This document shows positions 35,636 through 46,800 of a stretch of 58,035 nucleotides of DNA, piece by piece. Within the stretch, counting starts at the first letter, position 1, and the number at the start of each line of letters is the position of its first letter. Origin of the DNA: Lachnospiraceae bacterium. GTDB lineage: Bacteria > Bacillota > Clostridia > Lachnospirales > Lachnospiraceae. The notes under the pieces were generated by a model. The model did no database searches. It saw only the letters and a program-made list of their open reading frames with translations, and was not told the DNA's origin. The DNA lies in assembly GCA_029007885.1 (NCBI GenBank), contig JAQXIR010000022.1, positions 1-58,035 on the forward strand, given 5' to 3'. Position numbers and translations under genes: made by a program.

Positions 35636-35698
35636 TTCCAAAAAATAACGTGTAGACATGTCTGCCGGATTTACGCAGTCATGCTACACGCTCTTTTT
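35636..35698. terminator. Terminator downstream of sstT
   Basis: CGTGTAG (35648-35654) pairs with CTACACG (35683-35689), extended by CATG/CATG and CTGC/GCAG, with TTATTTTTT on the minus strand and CTCTTTTTT on the plus strand. It ends sstT 44 bp after its stop. The rest of the gap 35496-35741 holds only the kinase promoter. Confidence 0.8.
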
Positions 35699-35741
35699 TC
35701 AGTATACTGTTTTTATCTTCGAATTGCAAAAGGAATTTTCA

Positions 35742-36965
35742 CTAAAATTTTACTTCTTTTCCTTCTTTCATCCATTCCCTATATTCTGCCGTTGCCGCAA
35801 AAATAACATCACCGGAAGAATTAATCGCTGTCTCCAAAGAATCCTGAACAACACCAATGATAAATCCTACACCTACCATCTGCATTGCAACATCCTGCGG
35901 TACGCCCAGAAGGGAACATGCCATCGGTATCAGAAGAAGGGAACCACCGGCAACACCGGAAGCTCCACAAGCACCAAGTGTCGCTACAAAGCTTAAAATA
36001 ATTGCAAGGAAAATATTAACCTGGATTCCCTGAGAAAATGCAGCTGCCAGAGACATAACCGTGATGGTGATTGCGGCACCGTCCATATTGATGGTTGCTC
36101 CCAGAGGAATTGCTACAGAGTAGTATTCCTTATCCAATCCAAGTTTTTCACACAGTTTCATATTGACCGGAATGTTGGCAGCGGAACTCCTTGTAAAGAA
36201 TGCCGTCACTCCCGATTCTTTAAAGCATTTAAATACCAACGGGTAGGGATTTCTTCTTAAAGAAATTGCTACAATCAGCGGATCTACCACAAATGCCACC
36301 AAAAGCATACATCCGACCAATACCAGTAAAAGTTTTCCGTATGTCGTAAAGATTTCAACTCCATATTCATCTACAAACGTAAATACCAGACCCATAATAC
36401 CGAACGGAGCAAGTTGGATGACCCAGCCAACCACTTTTGATACCGCATTTGACAAATCCTTCAAAACCAGTTTTGTTTCATCGGAAGCATAGTTTCTGAC
36501 TGCCAGTCCCAATACAACTGCCCATGTAAGGATTCCTACATAATTTGCGTTCATCAGGGAAGCAACCGGATTGGCAACCATATTGGTAAGCAGCGTTCTA
36601 AACACCTCGCCAAGTCCTGTCGGAGCCGCCTTTTCTACCGCATCCGTCAGCGGAATCACTACCGGGAATAAATAACTGGCAAAAACTGCACAAACTGCAG
36701 CAAAAAATGTACTGAGCATATAGAACACGATAACCGTAGAGAATCTCTTTCCGATTCCCGTTCCGGCGCTTGCTAAAGAACTGATAACCAGAATAAATAC
36801 AAGAACCGGTGCAATCGCTTTCAATGCGCCTACAAAGATATCTCCAAGTATCGCAACAAAAGATGCCTGCGGCACCCAGATGCCAAGAATCACGCCGATG
36901 ATAAGGCCGATTAAAATTCTAAGAATCAATGGTGTGTTTGCGTATTTTTTTACAATGTTTTTCAT
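35742..36965 (-). CDS. sstT: Serine/threonine:sodium symporter SstT
   Basis: A 407-residue dicarboxylate/amino acid:cation symporter (DAACS). It has eight or more helices and the re-entrant loop signature [15 protein letters not shown] (SSAAN) near residue 245, then [26 protein letters not shown] and [24 protein letters not shown], all typical of SstT. It imports serine and threonine with Na+. It is monocistronic with GGAAAGGA before the ATG. Confidence 0.93.
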   Translation of the reverse strand: MKNIVKKYANTPLILRILIGLIIGVILGIWVPQASFVAILGDIFVGALKAIAPVLVFILVISSLASAGTGIGKRFSTVIVFYMLSTFFAAVCAVFASYLFPVVIPLTDAVEKAAPTGLGEVFRTLLTNMVANPVASLMNANYVGILTWAVVLGLAVRNYASDETKLVLKDLSNAVSKVVGWVIQLAPFGIMGLVFTFVDEYGVEIFTTYGKLLLVLVGCMLLVAFVVDPLIVAISLRRNPYPLVFKCFKESGVTAFFTRSSAANIPVNMKLCEKLGLDKEYYSVAIPLGATINMDGAAITITVMSLAAAFSQGIQVNIFLAIILSFVATLGACGASGVAGGSLLLIPMACSLLGVPQDVAMQMVGVGFIIGVVQDSLETAINSSGDVIFAATAEYREWMKEGKEVKF

Positions 36966-37031
36966 AAGTATCCTTTCCTTTATCCCTTAGTATTTTACAT
37001 TGTATCATACTTTTGCTCGCTTTTATATATT

Positions 37032-37829
37032 TTAGGAGATTCTTTTTCCTATCACTACAAATCTTCCGTCTTCCACATGATAGGAGCAGGTAGACAATGT
37101 AATGAATTCATCTCCGAATTTTGCCGTTACACCCGTATCATATAGGGACATTTGTTTAATGTTCCGGTACCATGTTTTAAACTCTTCCCGGGTATCTGCC
37201 TGAAAAAACTGATAATACTTGAACATATCTTCCTTTTCGTAGAAAACTTTGGAATAGAATACGGCAATTAATTCATATTCTCTTTTTTCATACAAAGAAT
37301 CAAAGTGAATAATATTGTGTGCCATGCCGTATTCTTTACTTTCATACTTACCCAAATCTCCAAACATCTGTCCGGATTGCATGTTATGACCATGGATAAT
37401 CAGATTGGTCGACGGCTTTATTCCGTTTCTGTATTTCTTTTTTGCCGTTCCGATTCCTACCTGTGAATCAGTATCCATAATCAGGCTCCCGTTCTCATTT
37501 TTTTCCTTATAAAAGTCAAGGTGTAAATAATACTCCTCATCCTCCGGAGTCTGCATTACAGGATAGTCAATTACCGTATCTTCAATAGAAAGCCACCCAA
37601 TCAGGTCGTGATTTTGTTCATACAGTTCCCGATATTCCGGGAGCATAATATCCGGGTTTGCCTCCGCTTCTTTCTGCTGATTTTTATTTTGGGCTGTAAC
37701 CGTCTGTTCCATGCGGCGATTTAGCAATCGCTCCTTAAAGACCCAGCCTGTCAAAAGAAGCAGGGCAAATAGGAGAATGGCGGCAGGAATCAGGCGTTTT
37801 TTTGAAATTTTATTCTGATCGAATATCAT
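37032..37829 (-). CDS. srtB: Class B sortase
   Basis: Membrane-anchored cysteine transpeptidase of 265 residues that joins surface proteins to the cell wall or to each other. A basic N-terminus and hydrophobic helix (residues 12-30) give a type II topology. The catalytic set is His148 in IHGHNM, Cys248 in TLSTCSY and Arg256 in GRFVVIG; the extra N-terminal helices and the spacing before Cys are those of class B. Its ATG overlaps the stop of the giant Cna_B gene (ATGA), so translation is coupled and that protein is the likely substrate. No ribosome binding site other than GAGG eight bases upstream. Confidence 0.9.
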   Translation of the reverse strand: MIFDQNKISKKRLIPAAILLFALLLLTGWVFKERLLNRRMEQTVTAQNKNQQKEAEANPDIMLPEYRELYEQNHDLIGWLSIEDTVIDYPVMQTPEDEEYYLHLDFYKEKNENGSLIMDTDSQVGIGTAKKKYRNGIKPSTNLIIHGHNMQSGQMFGDLGKYESKEYGMAHNIIHFDSLYEKREYELIAVFYSKVFYEKEDMFKYYQFFQADTREEFKTWYRNIKQMSLYDTGVTAKFGDEFITLSTCSYHVEDGRFVVIGKRIS

Positions 37830-40800
37830 TCCTTATCCTCCCCATCACCCGTCTTAGGTACATCATCTTTCTTTCCCAGATCAGGTAATGCCATCACAGG
37901 AATATTGCGGTTGCTTCCGGTAGTGCCCTCACCGGGTCCACCATCTTCCGGTTCATTTTCAGAACCCGGTGCAGGCAAAGCAGGTGCTTTCACAAACAAA
38001 ACTCCGATATCTACCGGAATCGGCAGTTCTTCTAATGTTATGGCAATTTCACAAGGATAGCCGCTCATTTCTTTCTTTAGAACGGTAACTTTTCCCTTAA
38101 TTGTGTATTGATCCTCTCTTCCCGCTATGGTGTAAGGCAGTTCGATACTGAATGTCTTTCCTTTATCCAAAACCAGAGTTTTCTTATCGCTGAGTGCCTG
38201 TGCACGCATATTGATAGACTCCGCAGTAACCGGCATATCTATTGTGTCTACATTTCCGATTTCGATTTTTGACAGATCAATTCTGTATCCTTTGTCCGCC
38301 TTTGCGTACACTTTTGTTTCCGGATATCGCTTATCCGCAGTATCACTAAACTGCCCGTTTTCTACTCTTACCTGACCTCCGGCATTTTCTTCGGTTGTGT
38401 TGATGACTGCGATTGTCGGTTTAAACGATACATCGACCTTGCTTAAATAAGGCATACCGTCTACGATATTGGAAAGTATTAAGAGAACGGAACCGTCTTC
38501 TTTTTGGCTGATTCTCATATTTGGATAGCGTTCTTTCAAATTATCATAACAGCTGTCGCTAAGATCTTTTGGCGTACCGTCTTCCTTTAGGAATCCTTCT
38601 ACCGTAATGGTATGATCGCTTCCGCCTCCCACACTGCCGTCATATTCTCTGTAAACAATCGTAAAGGAATCCTTAAACTGCCAGTCTTTTTCCGGTTTCC
38701 AGAATACCGCAAGTTCGCCCTTCTGATACTCTATCTTATCATATGCTTCACTTGCATCGTCTCCTGTTCCGATTCCGACAATACCGCCGGCATTGTTTGG
38801 TTTACTGCCTTCCGAATAATTGTTACCGTCATTTTCCGTCTGATTTTCAATCGCTGTATAGATGTTAGCATCGTTTCGGATAGCTGCCTGTATTGTCTGA
38901 TTTTCGATAATCGTTCCGTCCTGTGCCGTATAAGTAGGAATATATTGCACAGTATCCCCGAGTTTTATCAGTTCTTCTTCAAGATGATAGGTCGCACCTT
39001 TCGGCAATACCAGTTTCGCATATTCTCCGCCTTTGATATTGACATATCCGTCCGATGCCTGTACATCCTCCAAAAGAAGGACATCATTTTTGTCATACAC
39101 ATCATACGTATCTTTAAATATGGTTTCCTGACCGTTATATGTCAGTTTCACCTGAATACGGAATGTAGCATTTTGCGCACCGCCTACATTGGTCTTGCTG
39201 ATTTTTAAAGTACCTGCCGGAGTAAGTTCGGATGCCGTATTGGTAATCGTCTGCGACAACGCGTTCCCATTTTCCGAAACCTGAGAATATTCTGTCTTGT
39301 AATATGCTCCCAGATTTGCAGGTAAAACCTCTGTCTCTTCGACAAAATAAAGTAACTTTTTGACTATAATTGAGCCGTCTTCTTTTTGATAGTCATGAGT
39401 TGGAAGGTCTTCATAAGTATAATAATAAGAATCCGTATCCTTCGAAATTGTAAATGTGATTGGTTCCCTTACGGCAATCTTATCGCTGCTGCCTTCAAGC
39501 TGTTTATATAGTTGCAAAGTCACCTGCAAAGGACGTATGCTGTTTTTCCATTCTTCATCTTTCTCAAATACTTTTGTCACTGCAAAGGAGCACCAGTCAC
39601 TCGTATTTTCTACAACAATCACAGGAATTTCTTCGTTTTCATCCAGAGAAACTTCTTTTGGCGGATTCACTAATTTTGTTTCTCCCGTTTCCGTAACCGT
39701 AAAGTAAATCAGGTCTGTCAGATAGGTATAGCCTTCCGGAGCTGTCGTCTCCTGTATCTGATAGGTAAACAAATCAACACCTTCCGTAGTTCCCGTTGAC
39801 GCAATCAGTTTTCCTTTCAGACTTTCCGTAAACGTATCTACCGTCAATCCGTTTATGGTGGTAGCCGCATTATCCTTTGCTCCGTTTGAGCCAAATATTC
39901 CGCTAACCGAAAATTCTGCCCCGGTCAGCTGCAGATGATTGTTATTCTCATCAAATTTATCCGCATCCACTTTTCGAATGGCAAGTTGAATCGGTTCGTC
40001 TTTCATTATCACCTGATGATCTGTCCAAGGTGTTGTTTTTTCTTTGTCTTTAAAAATTTCCCCGTACTGATCAATCGTAAATGCCACAGGCACTGTATTT
40101 TTCTGATATCCGGCAGGTGCCGAGAGTTCTTCGATTTCATAATCTCCCACGGGCAGTCCGTAAATCGTATCGTTTGCGCTCAGCCGGTTTTTCGCTGCAC
40201 TCGTATCCGATGCTGCCGTATCAAAAGAAACCTCTTCTTTTCCCGCATCCGTCACTTTTAAAATCCGGTAAACACCACCGTTTAAAGTAACATCCTGTGT
40301 TGACTGTTTGATAAACTGTATTTTATTTCTGTAATTCTTTATGATGTTGCCATCCTGCAGTGAAGCTGCGTCAGCAGTTGAAGTCAGTTCAATCGGATTG
40401 CTTACATTATCGGCTTTCACCGTAAAGAAATAATCATCCTTCGTCAAGCCATAGCCTTCTAATGTTGCAGTCTCAACCAGCTTATATTCTCCCCAGGTAA
40501 GCCCCTCTATGATTGTCTTATTATCTGTGGTGGACTCACCCGTTACGGCAAATACCGTATATTTCTTTCCGGTTATGAAATTCCATATGTTCTGCCAGAT
40601 ATTGTCACCTTCATTTTTCTTATAAAGGGTAAATTCCACATCGTTTAGTGCCCTGTCCGTATCGCCATCCTGCTTATAGATCACGAGCGTTCCTGTTTTT
40701 CTTTCATTGTCAAGTGTCAGTGTACGCGTCTGGCGGAAATCCGCATCCTCCACGGTAAAGAAATAATCAAACGGTGTACTACCGAGCTCATATCCTGTTG

Positions 40801-43800
40801 TAGGAGTCACTTCTATCAGTTCATATGCGCCGGTCTTTTGAATTTCAATCGCAATCCTGCCGTTTTCATCTGTCGTATAGGAAACACCGGCTACATCCGT
40901 TTTTCTGCTGTAAGTATCCGTTGCTGAATCATATTCTGCTTCATACAGCATAAATACCGTACCGGCAAGCGGCGACTGATCCTCTATATCCGACTTTTGT
41001 AATGTGATTAATAAATCAAGTGTATTGGTTATTGTAAATTCCCATTCTCCGTTTTCTCCCACCGGTACACTCGAATCAATCTTTGCAAAATACCGCTTGA
41101 TTGTGTCTTCTTTCAGAGAATAAATGATTTCTGTCGTTCCGTCTGCTGCATAACGGGGCAGACCCGTAACAGAAGCTTTCCATTCATCCGGGTCGGTTTT
41201 ATCCCATGTGAGTGTATATTTAGAAGTTTCCACTGTTACCGGAGCGCCACTTCCGCTACCGTCATAATCAGCATATAAGGTCAGCTTAATATCTGTCGGT
41301 CTTACCTCTCCTGCATTCTCATTATCATCCCAAATCTTTGTGATTTGAATCGGTACGGTAATCAGCGTATTGGTAATGTCACTATGTGTATCCTGATGGT
41401 TGTATGTAACCTGATACGATTTTGACGGTTCCGCTACCGGTTCCCCGGTTGTTGCATCCGCAACTGCAACGCCGTTTACCTGTGTTTCGATTCCACGGTA
41501 ATAAATTCTGATACCATCCTGCGTATATCTGGGCAGATTTTTAAACGTAACGCTTTTGGTCGTACTGTCATCTAAGGTAAATGTTTTTGCTCCGGATGCA
41601 TCGGTTACCGTCTCCCATGTTCCAGCATCGCCGATCTTCTGCTGCAGCACACCTTTTGAAAGGAACTTTTGCTGTCCGTTTTTCAATCCGTTCTGATTAT
41701 TTTCCCAGTTTTTATTTACCGTAAAATTCATTAATTGCACATTGGTACAGGTATACACTGCTTTCTTGTCTGTTACGACCGGTTCTGAAAGACTGCTGCT
41801 GTATCTTGTGTCGGTTGTTTTCTCAATTACACGGTATGTAATCTCATCTCCGCTTGCATTGATTGCCGGAAGATTATCAAACGTCACCTCATTTCCCGCG
41901 TCTGCTTTTAAGATTGTTTTTTCCACCGCCGGATCAAAGGACTTAAATTCTCCGGTACCTTCTTTTTTCTGTAATTCAAAAGTTACATCATAAGCAGGCG
42001 TACCCGCATTATCGTTACGCCAAATCTTTTTCACCGTTACTGTATTAACCGATTCGGAAATAATCAATTTATTGGTAATGGTGCTTTCGTTTCTGCCGGC
42101 ATCAATATTATATTGCCATACAGACGCATCATTAACCGTACTGCCATCTTCTGTTACAAGATAGTTTTTGTAAACCGTTTCGCCGCTCTTCGGATTCTTT
42201 TTTCCATCCGCAGTTTCTTCCGTAATCTCTACCGCACGATAATACAGAGTCATTACCTGATTATCCTGTTCCTCACTAACCGGCAGCGAATCAAAGGTTT
42301 TTATCCATGTGCTTTTATCGGTACTGTTATCTGCCGTCATGGTAATAACAATATCATTTCCTTCCGCATCCTTTGCATTTACCCAGTCGTTTTCACCGGG
42401 ATTCTGAGAAGTTGTCTTCTGCAGCAGGAAATTCAGGCTTTCCGGTCTTGTCTGATACAGGTTCTCCTCATCTTCCCATACTTTTTTGACCTGCAGGCTG
42501 GTAGATTCCATGCTGTTTGCAATGACCGTATTGTTCTTTGTCTGTGATGTATATGTTCTTGTATAGGAACCAATTGTTGCTGTTTCTTCATCCGGTGCTT
42601 CCGTAAATGAAACCGTTCCAATCTTGGTTTCCACACAACGATACTGATATTCTAAAGGTGTTACTTCATCTCCTTCCAGTTTCTTATACTTGGGAAGGTT
42701 TAAAAAAGTATACTGCCAGGAACTGTTATTGGTATTAGGTATTGCTTTTTGTGAAGTTAGCACCACCTGCATATCGCTATCTACCTGATTTGGATCCGGC
42801 ATGTTCTCCCAGGTAATGCCATCCGTGCTTCTTTGCAGTACGATGGTAACACTCGTCGGACGGAACCCGTATTTATTGTCACCGTCAATCCAGTTTTTGC
42901 GTACATAACAGCTTGCCGCAAACTTGTTTGTGCAGTTGTTCATCGTAATGTTTCCATCCGTATTCTGCTTATTCTGATTGATTGTAATGTTTCCCGTTCC
43001 GTAGTACCCGTTATCATCCTGCTGTTCCACAAGTCTGTAGACATAGGTCTCCCCATTCGGTGCATAACGACGTAAATTATAAATCGTATACGTCCAGGTA
43101 TCGTTTCCACTCGGATTTTCTGTCTTTGTCCATACAATATAAGGTTTTCCCTGTTCTCTTCCCTGTTCTTCATCCGTTAACAATTCTACCGGAACAGTTG
43201 TGATTGCATTCTGCTGTCCTGCCTGAGAACCGGTATAGCGGGATAATAAAACAGTAATCGTATCCGGTCTGTATCCGAAGGCATCATGATAATCATCCCA
43301 AATTTTGGTTCCCGTTAATTCAATTGTCTCGTATTCCTGATAAGTGTTTTTAATTGATACTTTCGTTGTCTTATCGGTAGTTGTCAGATTCATGGTATCA
43401 ATAATATCGATACCGCCTTCACTTTCGGTTCCTTGTGCTGCATCCTCGGAAATATAGTATTCTGTCAGATATCCCTTAATCGGTTCTTCCTCAATATAGT
43501 AGTAATACTTACTTCCGTTCGGAGAGTAAATCAGCACATCTTCAAAAGCAGCCGTAACAGTTGTGCCTGCTTTTTCTGCTGCTTCAAAGTCCGTAGCATT
43601 GATTGTTTTGGTCGCAAGAATGCCGTCTGCTTTTTTCTCGTCTGCCGTAAGCGTTGCTGTCCCATCCTCCGGTTTTATGTAACGATACAGATTCAGGGTC
43701 ACCGCCGGATATTCCTGTTCCTGCAAATCAGAAGGCACTTTGCTTCTGTTCCAATATTTTGTTACATAAATACTTCTGCTGTTTTTCTCAACGTCAAATA

Positions 43801-46800
43801 TATTGGTAAGTGAATTATTTTTATGCTCCTTTGTATAAAGACTGACATTCTCATTTAACGGAATATCCTCCCGTAAGAAGTAAATATAGCGCTCGCCTTC
43901 CAAAGAATATTTTGGTAAAGGATTCCCATCTTTATCAGCCGTAAAAATGAATTTTGTCTTGGTGGTGTCCCCGTAATTCTTTTCATTCGACTGCTGTCCC
44001 TGTCCATCCAAAGAAAGGCTTGCAACCGCCATATCCGGTGTCAACAGGGCTTCTTCCGGTTCTGCTTCTGATTCTAAACGTCGATATAAGTAAATCGTCG
44101 GGTTCGGTAAATCATCCACTTTAAAGTTTTGGGTGTTTTTCCAGATTTTTTCTCCTTCGATAATCATATTATCAGAGATCGTATTTACAATATAATCTCC
44201 GTTATAAGCCCTGTTTAGTGCATTCGGATTGTCCAGATCGGGACCGCCGCCGATTGCCGGCTTGCAGTAGGACGTTTTATACTGCACACCGTTAGAAGAG
44301 CCATCATCGTTCATGGTCTCCACTACATAGTATTCATAAGGATATCCCGCTTCATTGTATGCCGGCAATTTCTCTATGGTAATTTTCCAGTTATAATTAT
44401 CAATTGCACCACTTCCGGGCTCCCAGGTCTGATTATTATAATCCGTATAGGTCAAATCAGTACTGCTCTGCGTATCAATCCTGTGAAGTGTCAGATAAAT
44501 ATCAGGTCTGGTCTTTCCTTCTGTTGCCAAATCATTCCATCGCTTGTATACCGTAAAGTCAATTTGCGCCTGCAGTCTGTTGGTACAACTATAGCGAAGA
44601 ACTGCTTTTGTCGTTCCGTTTCCTTCCGTATAAGTTGTAACAGCTGAAATCTGCTGATACAAATCTTCTGAATTTGCCGCTTCCGATGTCTCTTCTTCCA
44701 CCGTATAGGACAACAATTTGCCATTGTCATCGTATTTTGGTAAATCTGTAACGACTGTTTTCCATTGATTCGTCGTACCGGCCACTAAATCTGCTTCTGT
44801 CAGTGTCACCGGAATCTCCGTGCTGCCTCCCCGAATCTTAAAGGAAATCGAATCCGGTCTGGTTCCGGATACATTATCTCCGTCAAGCCAAGTTTTTGTG
44901 ATGACAACATCCATCTTTCCGGTTCTGGTGTTGGTAATCCGTGTCCCGTTGTATTTGATATTATAGGCGCAGGAATCTGTTGTAACCGAATCTTCCTGCA
45001 CTTCATATTGTCCAACCTTTACTTCTTTAATGGTATAATTGACAGTCGCGGGGTCTTTGTCAACTGCAATACTGCTCCTCCAAAGATTGCTTTGGCTTAA
45101 TATTGCCTGTCCCACATCCGTTCCGTTTCCATCAAATACATGTACCTCAACCGGAAGCCTGTGGTCTGCATCCCCATCATCATTCCAAACTTTTTCTATA
45201 TAGACAGAATAGGATTCACCCTTTGTAACATAATTGGATACGATAGTTTTGCTGTCTGTATAAGAATGATTGGTATAATCCCATGTTCTGTCTGCTTCTG
45301 CCGGAATATTTTCTACCGCACGATAATTAATCAGATATCCGTTATCATCATACATCGGCAGAACATCTGTGATTTTAGTTGTCCATACTGTCCAGTCACC
45401 GGACTCTGTCTCCGAATAGGTATATGATTTTTCTACTCCGTCCACTATAAGTGTAACCGTATGGTCCTCATTTTTGTGGAACGTTACCTGATATGTCTTG
45501 GAAAATGGTGCAGTCGGAGCAATTGATTCTGCTTTCAGCGAAAAAGTCAGATCCTGCGTCATGACACCTTTGCCCGTTTCCCAACGTTTTTCAATTGTAT
45601 AATCTTTATATTTTTCAATGCTGTTAGAAACCTGATAGGTATATAGTTTAGCATCATAACGCGCAGAAGTTCCGACGACCGGATCACTGCATGTTCCGAT
45701 ATAACGATTGTCGCCAATCATAAAAGTTACTTTCGTAGGGTCATTTGCATCAACCGTAAGGCTGTTTTCTTCAATACCTTCAATTTCCTTTTCCTGAATA
45801 CCAAGTATTTCATACAGCACACCATATTCATCATAAGGATTGATCAAAAACTCTGTTGAGGCAGTTGTCTGCTCTTTTCCAAATCCTGAAACCTGGGCGC
45901 TGCCTTCCAGTAAAGGAATCTCTTCGATATTTCCCTTACTGTCTTTTCCAATCAGCGCAAATGTAATCTTCTTTCCTTCCAAATCCTTCAGTGCAGAGGC
46001 CGCATTCCACTGTTTATTGACTCTTATTGCAAGTTTGTCCACTTTTGTATTGACAATCCTTCCACCGTCAAACGTTCCGATACTTGTTTGTGTATCGTCG
46101 CTCCAATAAGTTGTATTGTACCGGCTGCTTGCGCTTTCTTCTATCGTTTCCTGAACGAAGTAACAGTATTTTCTTCCCAGTTCATCATATTTGGGAAACT
46201 CATAACCGTCCTGAAGACTACTTTCAAAATGTTTTAGGAAATCGATTGTTTCCGTACTATCTGCCGCATTATTGCCCGTGTTTGACGTGGAAAGCTGATA
46301 TGACATGAGAATATCTCCCGTCTTCCCCTGTACAATCACGCGTGCACAACGGCTCATATCAATTTCAGTGTCATCTTCATTTTTCATCGAGTATCGCCAA
46401 AGAGTTACCGTTGCAGCCGGTCTTTCCTTTCCGTCTCCGTCTTTCCATTCCTTTGTTGCCGTAAACGTGGTCGTACCCGTTAATTTTTCAATAATCGTCT
46501 GTCCGTTATAGCACTTGTCGGTAATATTGGCAAAAGAGCCTGTCCCGTTATCATAAATTGTCTGATAGGGATTAAGTGGCGCCTGTGTCACTGTACCATC
46601 TTCCGCGATGGTTCCCTGTACCAGCACATATGTCAGACTTTCGTTGTCCTTTGTATATTGGGGTAACGCCCTGTTAACGGTTACTTTCCAATTCTTTTCG
46701 TCCTCAACGGAAAGTGTCATTTCCTCTTCACTTAAAATAACTTCCTCATACTTTTCATCTGTATAGTAATACAGTTTCAAAAGAGATTTTACTGTATCCG

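Noticed and set aside
37826-37829. Programmed frameshift fusing the Cna_B protein to the sortase, whose N-terminal helix could act as membrane tail
   Set aside because: The ATGA overlap has no slippery heptamer and no clear downstream stem; ordinary translational coupling explains it.
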